Source: Bos javanicus
Lineage: Eukaryota > Chordata > Mammalia > Artiodactyla > Bovidae
Length of the DNA: 64,000 nt
Assembly: GCF_032452875.1 (NCBI RefSeq)
Contig: NC_083896.1
Location: 1,302,001-1,366,000 of the forward strand
Direction: 5' to 3'
The notes under the pieces were generated by a model. The model ran no database searches, was not told the DNA's origin, and saw nothing but the letters and a program-made list of their open reading frames with translations. The position numbers and the translations under genes were made by a program. Below are positions 11,983 to 23,272 of this stretch, one piece after another. Every line of letters begins with the position of its first letter. Position 1 is the stretch's first letter.

Positions 11983-12157
11983 TCAAGTGAAGTCAAGTGA
12001 AGTGAAGTGAAATGAAGTCGCTCAGTCGTGTCCGACTCTTTGCGACCCCATGGACTGTAGCCTACTACGCTCCTTTGTCCATGGGATTTTCCAGGCAAGA
12101 GTACTGGAGTGGGTTGCCATTTCCTTCTCCAGAGGATCTTCCCAACCCAGGGATCAC
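11983..12157 (-). mobile_element. Bov-tA SINE, lacking its tRNA-derived head
   Basis: The BovB-derived half is present in antisense, preceded by a short AAGTG-type tandem run at 11985-12012 that corresponds to the SINE tail. The text stops after CCCAACCCAGGGATCA, so the tRNA-like 5' part is missing. Confidence 0.88.
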
Positions 12158-12165
12158 AAGGAGGA

Positions 12166-12212
12166 TTTATTTGTGTGTGTGTATGTGTGTGCACATTTGT
12201 TTGTATGTTTTT
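12166..12212. repeat. Imperfect (TG)n microsatellite
   Basis: A run of TG with interruptions follows directly after the truncated SINE. Confidence 0.85.
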
Positions 12213-12839
12213 AGCCATTTTATTTTTAACTCAGGAAGGAGAAAAAGAAAACAGCAAGTTATCACCAAGTTATAGGCCACAGTGTCATATAAGCTCTGAG
12301 CATAGTGATTAGAACATGATCTCAAGGGAGGTGAATTGGTTTTTTTGAATGTATGCTGTGCTCCAGACCATGAATTAGGTGATTTTGTGTTAGAATCCAG
12401 GATTTAGAAATCTCGACATACTGCATGCATGGTCACTATGCTAATTGCAAATCACTGTGGGTTCCAGTCAGGACACCCACCTGGGAAAAGAGATTCTTGT
12501 AATCTAGTATTCTAATCATCTAATATCAAAATATGCTCCCTGAAAAGACACAGAAAAGCTTGAGATTAGGCCCTGGGACAGAGAGTAATCAGGAGGCAAT
12601 TAAGTGGCAGCCTTGACTCACTGAAAAAAGCAGATGACCTAGAATAAAGACAAAGAAGGAAAAAAAACCAAAACCAGTGTCCCTCAAGACAAAAACAGTA
12701 ACAAAAAAACCCTGAAGCAAAATCAAATACAGAGCGAGTAAAACAGATAGACTCAAATCAGCAGACTTAAGCTCACACGCTTTTCATAAGAGTCCAGCTT
12801 CATGATTCTTCACTCAGAATCAATATATTCTTTTTCTAA
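12213..12839. other. No recognised feature
   Basis: This is AT-leaning sequence without repeat or gene signal that I can support. An ATGCTAATTGCAAAT stretch at about 12438 resembles an octamer-type site but stands alone. Confidence 0.4.
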
Positions 12840-13138
12840 GTTTTTTATTGTAGTAAAATTTACATAATATGAAACATACTATTTAGCCATATTTAACTGT
12901 ACGGTTCCATGGCACTAAGTACATTGACATTGTTGTACAATTTTTATCATCATCCATCTCCTGAATTTTCATCACCTTCCTAAACTGAAACTCTGTCTCC
13001 CTTAAACATTAACTTCCTATTTTCCCTCCCCACCCCTCCCACCCACCCAGCCCTGGGCCTCTACCAATGTACTTTCTGACTCTCAGTTTGACTCTTTAGG
13101 TACCTCATGCAAGTGGACTCAAACAGTATTTGTCTGCA
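12840..13138 (-). mobile_element. L1M 3'-UTR fragment
   Basis: In antisense it follows the well-known old L1 3' region: a TTTTATTGTAGTAAAAT start, the GGCACTAAGTACATTGACATT block, a C-rich stretch, and GTACCTCATGCAAGTGGA at the end. Bov-tA interrupts just beyond. Confidence 0.8.
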
Positions 13139-13140
13139 TA

Positions 13141-13357
13141 TTGTGCTTCCCTGGTGGCTCAGTGGTGAAGAATTTGCCCTCTATGCAGGAGCCACAGGAG
13201 CCGCAGGTTCGATCCCTGTGTTGGGAAGATTCCCTGGAGAAGGGCATGGCAACCCACTCCAGTATTCTTGCTTGGAGAATCCCATGGTCAGAGGAGCCTG
13301 GGGGGCTACAGTTCATGGGTTGCAAAGAGCTGGACGTGACTGAAGTGACTGAGCAAC
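13141..13357 (+). mobile_element. Bov-tA SINE with recognisable Pol III boxes
   Basis: The tRNA-derived head is well preserved: an A-box-like TGGCTCAGTGG at 13155-13165 and a B box GGTTCGATCCC at 13206-13216, spaced as in tRNA genes. The BovB-derived body ends in GACTGAAGTGACTGAGCAACG. It sits in L1-derived sequence, with ATATTG-like similarity at both ends. Confidence 0.93.
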
Positions 13358-13361
13358 GTAT

Positions 13362-13660
13362 ATTGGAATGCATTTTTAGGGTTAATTTAATGTATGTCCT
13401 ACAAACAGTCTTGTGCCTTCCTTTTCTATCCCCTGCACTATATAGGTTCTCACTAGCTATTTTATACACGGCAGTGTATATACATCGATCCCAATCTCCC
13501 GATTTATCCCACCCCCTTTCCCTTCTTGGTGTCCATACAATTGTTGTACACATCTGTGTCTCTATTTCTGCTTTGCAAATAGGTTCATCTGTACTATTTT
13601 TCTCTATTCTTATATTGGACACAATTTTAACTCACTTCAATGAGTGGTTTCTGGTTTCTT
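13362..13660 (-). mobile_element. L1 3'-region fragment
   Basis: In antisense it contains the TATTTTATACACGGCAGTGT and AATCTCCCGATTTATCCCAC blocks common to many L1 3' UTR copies here (compare 13972-14222). Confidence 0.75.
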
Positions 13661-13971
13661 AGCCAATTAAAGATTAGCAGCAACCTGTTCCATTAAGGTG
13701 CTGGTAGTATCACCTGTAATTCTAATAGAAGGAGCAGCTATAGCCCACTATGTCTAGCAGATGTCCAAACTCAACATCTGCCACTCCAGGGTCTCTGACA
13801 TAGAGGGTGAAGTGCTTCAATAATCCCTACATGTATTTCTGTATTATAGCACAGAGAAATATGACTCTGAGTCATCAAGCAAAGAAGGGTTTATGTCCAC
13901 TGAACTCATGTTAAGGTGGGAAAGATATCCAAAATATCAAAATATTTTGGAGTATAGTTTCTAATGCATTT

Positions 13972-14222
13972 AAATTTTATTTTTTTAAAAAATTTTATTG
14001 AAATATAGTCGATTTACAATGTTGTGTTAGCTTTAAGTGTACAGCAAAGTGACTCAGTTCCACATTTATATATTCTACTTTACATTCATTTCCATTATAG
14101 GTTATCACAAGATATTGAGAATAGTTCTCAGTGCTATACAGTAGGTCCTTGTTTATTTTATATACAGTAACGTGTATATGTTAATCCTAAACTCCCAATT
14201 TATCCCTCCTCCACTGTAAATT
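13972..14222 (-). mobile_element. L1 3'-region fragment
   Basis: The antisense text includes TTTATTGAAATATAGTCGATT, a GTACAGCAAAGTGACTCAG block and CAGTAGGTCCTTG, all standard for this part of L1. Confidence 0.85.
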
Positions 14223-14497
14223 TTATTGATAAGGGATATTTATGACAGAGATAGAAAAACACTAGTTTTTCTTTTATTTCATTCTTTTCCTCAGTCATTT
14301 ACTTACTCATAATTTTTATCCATTCAACAAAATTTGATGTGGCTGAGATATGTCTATATTAAGACATTAAGGAAGTACTGTGTTTTCAGGTGGTCTGATT
14401 TCCAGTTGATTTTTTTCTTTATGGCCACATATAGCTGGGTGATGAGTTGTTTAACGGATTCCCTGTTGGACATGCAGATTACGTATAGTATCTTCTG

Positions 14498-16200
14498 CTA
14501 CAACAGAACTGCCTCATTTCTCCAGCCTGTTCCCTGAGAGGGGCTGACCAGTGCCCGGTGGCTGAGCCGTGCCCTGCCCACTGCCCTCCCGTCTTCCCTG
14601 CTCTCCGGGTCGCCGCTCTGACCCATGTGCTTGGACGCTCCCCCACCCCTCCAGGGCCTTGGCCTGATCAAGCGTGGCCCTGCACCTTCCTCCTGTTTAG
14701 ACATCTCTCCTCTTGGATTGGGACATGCTTCCGGTGCAAACCCCCATCTCCTCTTGAGGACTCCCCTGAATCCCCAGGTAAGGGGTCGGGGGCTCTCTGT
14801 GTATCCTATGTCCCTTGGCCAAACAAGAACCTCTTTTGTTGGGTTCCCCCTGGCCTCCCACTGGGGTGAGAGTCTCCTTCCCAGCACAGGGCCTCGATCT
14901 TGCTGCTTTCTCAGGAAACACCAGGGGAATGAGCCCCTTGGGGTGGCATCAGGGGTCCCCATCCTCATAGAGGGGTAAAGTGTACCGGAACACCCAGAAG
15001 GTCCCAGGCAGGGTGGGAGAGCTGGAGTGGGGTTCAGAAACCAGGGGAAGACAGGATCATAGCTGGCCAAGAGGAAAGAGGGGGCAGTGATCACTGGTGG
15101 GAACTTGAGGGGATTCCTGGGGAGACAGAGAGGCGGGGGAAGGTATGGCAGGCTGTGAGCTGAGGAGTTTAAAGGCAGGGAAATGGAAGATGGGGCGGGG
15201 CCTGGCCCTGAGGGCTGGAGCTTAGGGAAGAGCCTCAACCAGCCCGCCTCACTGGGTGCAGGCAGGGCTTCAGGACTGGGGGTCTGAGGGCGTGGGATTT
15301 GCTACTCAAGCACCTGAGAACGCTGTATGAAAGAGGGCAGGTGGCAGCTTACTCTAAGTGCCTCAGTCTGCCTGTTTGTGGGGTTGGAGAACCCTCCCCG
15401 GTTTGGAGAAGGTGACCCAAGCCTTGCAGTCTACTGCCTGCTTGAAGCTGGCACGGCTTGTTTGGCTCTGCCTGGTCCGGGTTCTCGGGGGGCTGGCTCC
15501 CCTGCTCCCCCTCACAGTCCTGGGATAGAGACTGACGCACACGCTCTAGGAAGGCTCTGATGGGGGCCTCCCCAAGTTGTCCTACTCGAGAACCATCTGG
15601 GAACTCAGAAAAAATTTCTGGTGCCAGAGGCCCCCCCAGCCTTGGTGACAGGGAATCCCTGGGCTGGGGGCTGGGTGTGGGGCCTTTGAGGTTCCCCAGC
15701 AATTCCACTGTGAGGCTGAGTTGAGACCCCCCTACCCCGCAAGCTGCACTGGGCAATGCTGACCACACAGCAGAGGAACCAGGCCTTTCCTCTTTTGCAG
15801 TGCTGGCCATGGGCCAGCCTGACACTGCATGTGACTGCTGCCTGGAGTGGCCTGGGCGCCTAGAATGGGCAGCAGGTAGATTCACCTCAAAGCTATCCCC
15901 TCCTCTCTCCCTGTCCCGCCGTAGAGGACATCTTTGTTGATCACGTCTGTCCTGGGCAGACTGGCTGACCAGCTCTACTAGTCCTACGATCACGCTGCCT
16001 GGGCTGTCGACGCCACAATCCTCTATGTGGAATCCGCTGGCTGGCGGACGCTGAGCACAGCCCTCTGCCTCTCTCTGCCGCAAGTGACATCGCCCCCACC
16101 TGGAGGCTGGAAGGGAGCACCTGAAATCCGGGGCGGATGGGCGATAGGCGGGAGGCCCAAGGGTCTTAACCTCTCTGCTTTTCCTCCTCCTGTCACCGCT
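14498..16200. other. GC-rich block of unknown nature
   Basis: The block is clearly richer in G+C than its flanks, with scattered CpG. Two long minus-strand frames lie end to end: 16083-15349 (244 codons) and 15238-14498 (246 codons). Both are rich in proline, arginine and glycine, as expected for chance frames in GC-rich DNA, and overlapping plus-strand frames are also open. I recognise no domain. It could be a decayed gene, a non-coding transcript or an old repeat. Confidence 0.35.
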
Positions 16201-16214
16201 TCACTGCCTCCGTC

Positions 16215-16645
16215 CCCAGTGCTGCTGGAACAGTTGAAAGAACGGATGAACAAACAGAGTTCCTCAAAGCTGGTGGCTTTAAGCAACACAAGTCGATCAT
16301 CTTCAAGTTCTGGAGCTCAGAAGTCCAAAATGAGTCTCCCTGGGCTAACACCAAGGGGTGGGCAGCGCTATGCTCCTCCCATAGGCTGCAGGGGAGGATC
16401 TGTTCCCCGCCTTTCCAGCCCCTCAAGGCGTTTCTCCGCTTGTGGCCTCTTCCTCCTCTTGGAAGCACATCCCTGCAGCCTCTGCTTCTGTCGTGACAAC
16501 TCCTTCTCTGCCTCTGAGCCTCCCCTGCCTCCTTCCTGTGAGGATCCTCAGTTAAACCCCATCTGTAAAGGCCTTTTTGCCCTAGTAAGGGAGCACACAT
16601 CCTGGGGATTAGGATGCGGACATCTTCAGGGAGGGTGACTGTGTT
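16215..16645 (-). mobile_element. MLT1-like (ERVL-MaLR) LTR
   Basis: In antisense the text follows the MaLR LTR pattern: GGTGGCTTTAAGCAACACAAG, then TTCTGGAGCTCAGAAGTCCA, a polymorphic middle, and GGGGATTAGGATGCGGACAT followed by CTTCAGGGAGGG at the far end. It is old and diverged. The plus-strand frame of 203 codons at 16027-16638 runs across it and is not a gene. Confidence 0.65.
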
Positions 16646-17599
16646 CCTAGACCCAGGAAGAGGAAGTAACTTGAGGTCCTGGGCAGAGGTGGCTGGTGTG
16701 GCTGCTTTTCCCCAGGTCCCTGCGTCCTGCTTGCGCTGTCATCAGCAAACATCCTCAGATAAAACAGCCAGGAGTTTCCATTGGCTCAGGGCTTCCAAAA
16801 ACCACAAGGTTTCTAAAACTTTCAAACAGTGGTTTCCTCCCCTCTGCAAATTTTCGGTGTGGCTTTGTTCAGCGTGCCCTGACCCAGAAAGCACGGGAGA
16901 AGCAGGGCCTCCGCGCCCATGTTTCCTGGTGGCAAAAGAGTCTCAGATCCCTGAAGGAAGGCGGGTTCTGATTGATCTTAAACTACACAGATCTAGCAAC
17001 CTTTAGGATCCAAATGCGACCTGGGGAAATGTTTCCTGGATGAAAGGGAAATGAAGAGCTATGAGGGAGCCATAAGAGCCAAATCACAGCCCAAAGCATT
17101 TCTTTTGGGGAAAGTTTAATTGTAAGTAAATGAATGCTCTGTCATTAGTACAGATCTTGTGTACATAAACAGAGAAAAACCATTTGGGGCAATGTTATAG
17201 ATTTAAAAGAATAAAAGGGAAAAGGAACAGAGGAGAAACAAAGAAAGAAAAGGAAGAAAACACTAAAACAGGAGGAGGAGGCCTGTTTCAGAGCATCAAG
17301 CTACTTCTCAGCTCAGGGTAAACTCTTTGGCTGCACCAAAATAATGTACCAACCCAAGAGATACAGAAAACCAGTCTGAACCATGTTCTAAGGCAAAGCT
17401 TACTCTGCTTGAAAACTCTCTTTCAAAGTTGGGTTTCGTTTATGCGTACAGTTGTGTTCAGCTAATATCTCAGACATTTATTTAGCCTTAAAATATTGTA
17501 GGGTTATTCAATCTACACACTCTATTAAAACTATCCCTTACCAATTAGTTCCAAAAATATTTGGAGAGACACACACATACGCCAACATTTGTATTACTT
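16646..17599. other. No recognised feature
   Basis: The GC-rich beginning passes into AT-rich DNA. A purine-rich stretch lies at about 17200-17285. No gene or named repeat is visible. Confidence 0.4.
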
Positions 17600-18205
17600 T
17601 TAAATAATCCTAATCAAGTGTACCACTTCTTTGTGATCACTGTCTTTTTGATCTCTGGCAGCCTTGGTCAGCAGTGACTTGAAACAGAATTTTGATTCCC
17701 AGCCAGAGACTGAGGGCGGGTCATGGCAGTGAGAGCTCCAAATCCTAGCCCCTAGATCGGTGGTCAGTGACAAGGCCTGGCACTTCATCTTTGCAGAAAA
17801 AGAATTCCTACAAAGACAAAAAGTAGTGAAACAAGTACAGTATTTATGAGGAGGAAAAAGAGTATAGTACGTGTGGGTAGACACACAGGCTGAGTCAGAC
17901 AGAGATAGTTGTGCCCTTGTGGTACTTTAAATCACTTAAATGGGGCATTTTTTCCAGGTTTCCTTTGGCCAGTCATTTTGATTTGCCTGGTTCTGAGTCC
18001 ATATTTGGTATGTCTCAGGCTCCTCCCATGTGTGCAAATGCATCTCTTAGCCAACATGGGGTATAGCGAAGAGGCCTGTGGGTAGTTAGCTTCACTTCCA
18101 TGAGGTGATGCCCCCTCTCCCCCCCACTTTTTTTTACAGGTTTAATGGGTTTAATAAGTTTACGTCTTCAGTTCCTATTTGCAGCACCCAATATTCCTTT
18201 GAAAC
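17600..18205 (-). mobile_element. ERV-type LTR, copy B, uninterrupted
   Basis: It matches copy A across its length and gives the empty-site form of copy A's BovB insertion point (TCGGTGGTCAGTGAC about 17758-17772). On the minus strand an AT-rich TATA-like block precedes a CTTGTTTCACTAC stretch. A 94-codon minus frame (17884-17600) crosses it but has no domain. Confidence 0.65.
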
Positions 18206-20264
18206 ACCAGACAGACCCAGCAGTGGCCAGCAGTCAAGTTCAGACAGCCAGAGTTTAAAAGTTCAGCTTCTCTGATTCTGTGCTGCAGTGGCACTTGTTG
18301 GAAATTGGCACCTCCCTATCTTTGGGGGAAATTTAAATGTAGATGCCTGTAAAGGGAGTGACCAGGAGCAGGGGAGCCTCCGTCCCTCCCGCATCCAACA
18401 TATGTGCTTCACAGAAAAATAATAATAATAGGTCCACAAAATACAACAGCTAGAATTACAAAGGTCCATTCATCCAAGGGCAGCAAGAAGGTGGTGGGGG
18501 GCAGGCAGAGGAAGTGGGAGGGGAAAAGCGGCAGGGAGAAAGGGGATTCAGGTCAGTCCAGGCATGGGGCTGGCAAACGCTAGAAAAGAGCTGTAGAAAA
18601 ACCTGCGGTCTTTTCAGACTCACTGGTGTTTAAAATCCATACTGGTGTCAGGAAGATTCTGCCTTACATGCACCAGAGACAAAAATCCGGATTCCTCAGA
18701 GAGAAGGGACTGCGGACAGGGCTCTTGACAGGCGGGCCCTGCCTCCCCTGGGAGGGGTGGAGGGGAGCCAGCGGCTTCCAGCCCAGCCGGCCCCTCTGGG
18801 TGGCGGGCGACCCCTCCGCGGCCTGCAGCAGCCTTCAGTTTGACAGGAGCTGGTGCGGAGAGGGGGAGTTTTTCCACAGCAGAAGTGGAGTTCCTTAGGG
18901 CCGCTCGCAGGTAGACCAGCTTGTGGAAGAGGCTATTGCTTAAGAAAACCACCAAGAAGAAGAGGCGCACCTGGAAAAGCTATGCTTTGCCGGGGTCTTT
19001 GCTTCACTGGCGCTGATAATGAATAGAGGAAAGAGGAGAGAGAAGAGGATCCACTGAGAACGCAGGAGGATCGCCTTGTGAGGAAAGCCAGGCAAACCAA
19101 TCCAAAGTGGCAAGGCCAGTTACTTTCTATGCCTGACAGCCGTGGGCGCATTTCGATTCCTGAAGGAGGAAGAGGGCCTCAAGCAAGAGGTTGAAGAGCG
19201 TGTCAGCAACGCCAGGGAACGGGGGAGGCCTCCTCACAGATAGCTCTAGTGCCAGGTCAGCTATGTCCTGAAAGCAAATCGCACGAGGACTTTGCTGAGC
19301 ACAGAGACGGGGAGCATCCAGACAGCACTGAAAACTGACGTGAGGAAGAATCCCAGTCACCAGCAGACATCCCCTGGTAGTGACAGATCACCAATCTGGA
19401 TCACCCAGATCACCAGTCTGGGCCGTTACTGACTGAGGACAGGAATAAACACTGGATAAAACAAGAGGAGCCGGAACCAGACACAGACCACCCTTCCAAG
19501 CGCAGCACCGAAAATCTCTGCCAACAGCCCCGTGGCTCACCCCCACTGCTTCCCCTCTAGCTCTGGGCTCTCCTCTGAGCCAGGACACCTCTTGCCCTTC
19601 TCCGAAGCCTTCTCTCTTTTGCTGAATTCGAGCATTCAGCTTTGAGAGGACACAGATTCCCCAGATGGCGTCTTTGATTCCCCTGGTAAGGTCCTGCGGA
19701 AAGGTTTGACCCTGTATGCCATCTCGTTACCGCCCAAACTCTCAACAACACGTGGGAGAGAGCAGTATCCCCAGACGTTCCATCGGAAGGACCGCGCAGC
19801 TTCGCTGCTCGGCTCCGGCAGAGCGCCCGCCGCGGGTCGCCTCTCTGAGGCCTCCGCGCCTGTGCCCGTCTGCCGGGCGCCGCGCGCCCCCTTCCTGTCT
19901 GACCTCCAGTGTCGCAAGGAGGTCTCCTGACTGAGGATGAGAAAGTGTGGTCTCCTGTCCTCTGTCTGTGCAGGGCGCAGCCTCCGCTCCCAACCGTCCT
20001 GCTATTTTCTTCTTGGAGTATCTTCTTTTCCTAAACAACTGGAAGCCAGAGACATCAAATCTTCCACACACAGCCAAAGTAAGTGTCACAAAACTGATTC
20101 AATAAAACTGTGAAATGGGCTCACTTGATTCTCTTTGCTTTCATGACTTGCCTTTCTTGTAACATCTTTTAATATTCTCATTTATCTTCATTATTAATTT
20201 CCTCATTTATTTATTGAGCACTTACTATCTGCTGGTATTAAAACATCTTAGAAAATACTAAGAA
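18206..20264. other. Mixed unassigned DNA with a CpG-rich patch
   Basis: No repeat is recognised. G+C is raised around 18700-18900 and CpG is dense at about 19790-19900. Minus-strand frames of 116 (18970-18620), 93 and 115 codons overlap this area. The 116-codon frame begins with a hydrophobic stretch (MRLFFLVVFLSNSLF) but shows no known domain. A host exon or non-coding transcript cannot be excluded. Confidence 0.3.
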
Positions 20265-20597
20265 TAATTTTTTTGACTTATTTTAGGCTGTGCTGTTCCT
20301 CACTGCTGCACGAGCTTTTCTCCAGTTGCAGCATGCGGGCTTCTCACTGCAGTGGCTTCTCTTGCTGTGGAACGCGGGCTGCAGGTGCACAGGCTGCTGT
20401 AGTTGCAACTTGCACTTTCCAGGGCACAAGGGCTTCAGTAGTTGTGGCTCCCCGGCTCTGGAGCACAGGCTCAGGAGTTTGGCCGCTTGGGCTTAGTTGC
20501 TCCGAGGCATGTGGGATCTTCCTGGATCAGGGATTGAACCTGTGTCTCCTATATTGGCAGGTGGATTCTTCACCCCCAAAGCCACCAGGGAAGCCCA
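20265..20597 (-). mobile_element. CHR-type SINE (cetartiodactyl tRNA-derived)
   Basis: In antisense it has the long GC-rich body with GGGCTTAGTTGCTCCGAGGC and ATGTGGGATCTTCCTGGATC, and ends with the tRNA-derived head AAGCCACCAGGGAAGCCC. The body differs from Bov-tA because it has no BovB-like part. Confidence 0.88.
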
Positions 20598-20644
20598 GAA
20601 AATATTTTGATATAATTTGTTTGTTTATTTCATTAGTTGTTTAA

Positions 20645-20857
20645 AGTTTAGTTTAGTTGCTCAGTCGTGTCGGACTCTTTGTCACCCCATGGACTGTAGC
20701 CTACCAGGCTCCTCTGTCCGTGGGATTGTCCCAGCAAGAGTACTGGATTGGGTGGCCATTTCCTTCTCCAGAGGATCTTCCCAACCCAGGGATCAAACAC
20801 GGGTCTCCCACATTGTAGGCAGACGCTTTACCATCTGAGCCACCAGGGAAGTCCTAT
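20645..20857 (-). mobile_element. Bov-tA SINE
   Basis: It is full length in antisense: TTTAGTTGCTCAGTCGTGTC to the tRNA head ending GAGCCACCAGGGAAGTCCT. It lies about 50 bases from the CHR SINE in the same orientation. Confidence 0.93.
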
Positions 20858-21181
20858 CATTACTTGTTAATTTACTTACAAATGAATATCTATCCATTCT
20901 TTTAAGTGTCAAGCTAGGTACTGTTGTTGCACTAATATACAAGATAAATATATCTATAGTCTAAGAGTATGGTCTGTAAGTAAAAGTGTTGCCTTCCCCA
21001 GGATATCTGCTTTTAAACTTTTTCAGATTGTAGAATAAAAGACTTTGAACTGTAGGATATTTAAAGACACCTCCTTCTCTACCCTCTTATATGTGTCTGG
21101 AACCTGAGGATTAAGCTGACAAAAGACAGATTAATGCACAAGTGGGGAAAACAGGTTGGGGATAAATTGGGAGACTAGGAT

Positions 21182-21183
<2 letters not shown>

Positions 21184-21220
<37 letters not shown>

Positions 21221-21227
21221 TATATAC
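21184..21227. repeat. (TA)n microsatellite
   Basis: A nearly pure TA run of about 44 bases sits just upstream of a Bov-tA. Confidence 0.95.
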
Positions 21228-21239
21228 TACGTATCAAAT

Positions 21240-21462
21240 GGGCTTCCCAGATGGTACTAGTGGTAAAGAACCTGCCTGTCAATGCAAGAGATTTAAGAGA
21301 TGTGGGTTTGAGCCCTGGGTCAGGAAGATCCCCTGGAGGAGGACATGGCAACTCACTCTAGTATTCTTGCCTGGAAAATTCCATGGCCAGAAGAGCCTGG
21401 TGGGTATTAGTCCATAGGGTCACAAAGAGCCAGACTTGACTGAAGTGACTTAGCACATGCAT
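21240..21462 (+). mobile_element. Bov-tA SINE
   Basis: The tRNA head GGGCTTCCCAGATGGTACTA is followed by the BovB-derived body, ending GACTGAAGTGACTTAGCACA. It is nearly full length and moderately diverged. Confidence 0.92.
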
Positions 21463-21820
21463 AAAATAAGTAACTAATGAGAACTTATTGTATAGCAGAG
21501 GGGGGAAAAAAGATGGTACAATCTGTTTGTCGGACATATATTAAATTCACCTTAAAAGTGCATTTCTGACAAAACGAGTTCTGACAAAATGTGGTTCACT
21601 GGAGAAGGGAATAGCAAACCACTTCAGTATTCCTGCCTTGAGAACCCCATGAACAGTATGAAAAGGCAAAAAGATAGGACACTGAAAGATGAACTCCCCA
21701 GGTCGGTAGGTGCCCAATATGCTACTGGAGATCAATGGAGAAATAAGTCCAGAAAGAATGAAGAGATGGAGACAAAGCAAAAACAACACCCAGTTGTGGA
21801 TGTGACTGGTGATGGAAGCA

Positions 21821-21910
21821 ATATATTATATATAATATATAAATATATTATATATTATATAGAATATATTATATATTAAATATTACATATTATATATATA
21901 TATATAAAAC
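21821..21910. repeat. AT-rich palindromic tract inside BovB (first)
   Basis: About 90 bases made almost only of A and T, rich in TATA and ATATTATAT units that can pair with themselves. BovB text runs up to GGAAGCA and resumes at CAAGGTTGGATGC, so the tract is an addition to the element. Confidence 0.9.
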
Positions 21911-23270
21911 CAAGGTTGGATGCTGTAAAGAGCAATATTGCACAGAAACCTGGAATGTTAGGTCCATGAATCAAGGCAAACTGGAAATGGTCAAACAGGA
22001 GGTGGCAAGAGTGAACATAGACATTTTAGGAATCAGTGAACTAAAATAAACTGGAATGGGTGAATTTAACTCAGACCATTATATTATATATTATAATTAT
22101 AATATTATATAATATATATTATTAATAATATATAATATAATATAATATATATTAAATAATATATAATATAATTAATACATAATATAATATAATTATAATA
22201 TTATATAATATATAATATATATATTGTATTATATATTATATATAATATATAAATTACATATTATATAATACATAATATAATATTATATAAACTACATATT
22301 ATATAATATTAATATTATAATTATAATATTATATAACTTAGACCATTATATTATATATGACCATTATATCTACTACATGGGCAGGAATCTCTTAGAAGAA
22401 ATGGAGTAGCCATCATAGTAAACAAATGTCTGAAATGCAGTACTTGGATGCAATCTCAAAAACAAGAGAATGCCTATTCTCTTCCAAGGCAAACTATTCA
22501 ATGTCACAGTAATCCAAGTCTATGCTCCAACCAGTATGGTTCTATGAAGACCTATAAGACCTTCTAGAACTAACATGCCGAAAATATGTCCTTTTCATTA
22601 TATGGGACTGGAATGCAAAAGTAGTAAGTCAAGAGATACCTGGAGTAACAAGCAAATTTGGCCTTGGAGTACAAAATGAAGCAGGTCAAATGCTAACAGA
22701 GTTCTGCCAAGAGAATGCACTGGTCATAGCAAACACCCTTTCCAACAACACAAGAGAAGGCTCTTGTGGTCAATACCGAAATCAGATTGATTATATTCTT
22801 TGCAGCCAAAGATGGAGAAGCTCTATACAGTAAGCCAAAACAAGACCGGGAACTGACTGTGGCTCAGATCATGAACTTATTGCCAAATTCAGACTGAAAT
22901 GGAAGGAAGTAGGGAAAACCACTAGATCATTAGTATGACCTAAATCAAATCCCTTACAATTATAAGGTAGAAGTGAGAAATAGATTCAAGGGATTAGATC
23001 TGATAGACAGAGTGCCTGAAAAACTGTGTATGGAGATCCATGACATTCTACAGGAGGCATTGATCAAGACTATCCCCAAGAAAAAGAAATGCAAAAAAGT
23101 AAAATGGTAGTCTGAGGAGACCTTACAAATAGCTGAGAAAAGAAGAGAAGCTAAAGGCAAAGGAGAAAAGGAAAGATATACCCAATTCAATGCAGAGTTC
23201 CAAAGAATAGCAAGGAGAGATAAGAAAGCCTTCCTCAGTGATCAATGCAAAGAAATAGAAGAAAACAATA
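21911..23270 (+). pseudogene. BovB endonuclease and linker region, heavily broken
   Basis: This is the BovB ORF segment coding for an apurinic-type endonuclease: fragments around 22005-22060 and 22380-22900 follow the family text through the IDYILCSQRWRSSIQ and CGSDHELIAKF regions near 22780-22890. A second AT-rich tract splits it at 22068-22357, and in-frame stops abound. In active RTE elements this domain nicks the target DNA. None of it forms an open frame here. Confidence 0.75.
22068..22357. repeat. AT-rich tract with 23-bp flanking direct repeat, inside BovB (second)
   Basis: About 270 bases of A+T lie between two near-identical 23-base copies (22068-22090 and 22335-22357, one mismatch) that both include GACCATTATATTATATA. 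Intact BovB has a single CAGATGACCATTATATC at this place. The arrangement suggests local duplication and slippage. Confidence 0.88.
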
Positions 23271-23272
23271 GA

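Noticed and set aside
12430..12460. Octamer-like regulatory site near 12438
   Set aside because: A single AT-rich match without neighbouring promoter features is expected by chance.
13155..13216. tRNA gene
   Set aside because: The A and B boxes belong to the tRNA-derived head of a Bov-tA SINE. No cloverleaf or acceptor stem can be drawn.
13119..13662. Overlapping 167-codon (minus) and 173-codon (plus) frames
   Set aside because: Both run through the Bov-tA at 13141-13357 and into L1 text; they are chance frames over repeats.
14498..15238. Minus-strand 246-codon frame as a retroviral gag remnant
   Set aside because: Proline-rich stretches prompted the idea, but I could find no capsid or zinc-finger signature and no neighbouring pol text.
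15349..16083. Minus-strand 244-codon frame as a host gene
   Set aside because: No recognisable domain, and open frames are expected in GC-rich DNA. Kept only as part of the unassigned block.
16027..16638. 203-codon plus frame with a serine-rich stretch
   Set aside because: It coincides with an MLT1-like LTR in antisense; the serine-rich part is LTR text.
18620..18970. Minus-strand 116-codon frame with a signal-like hydrophobic start
   Set aside because: The hydrophobic start is followed by low-complexity proline and alanine runs with no domain, cleavage motif or supporting splice structure.
22068..22357. AT-rich tract as a replication origin or matrix-attachment site
   Set aside because: Its placement inside a retrotransposon with a flanking duplication is explained by repeat expansion. 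No further evidence for an origin role.
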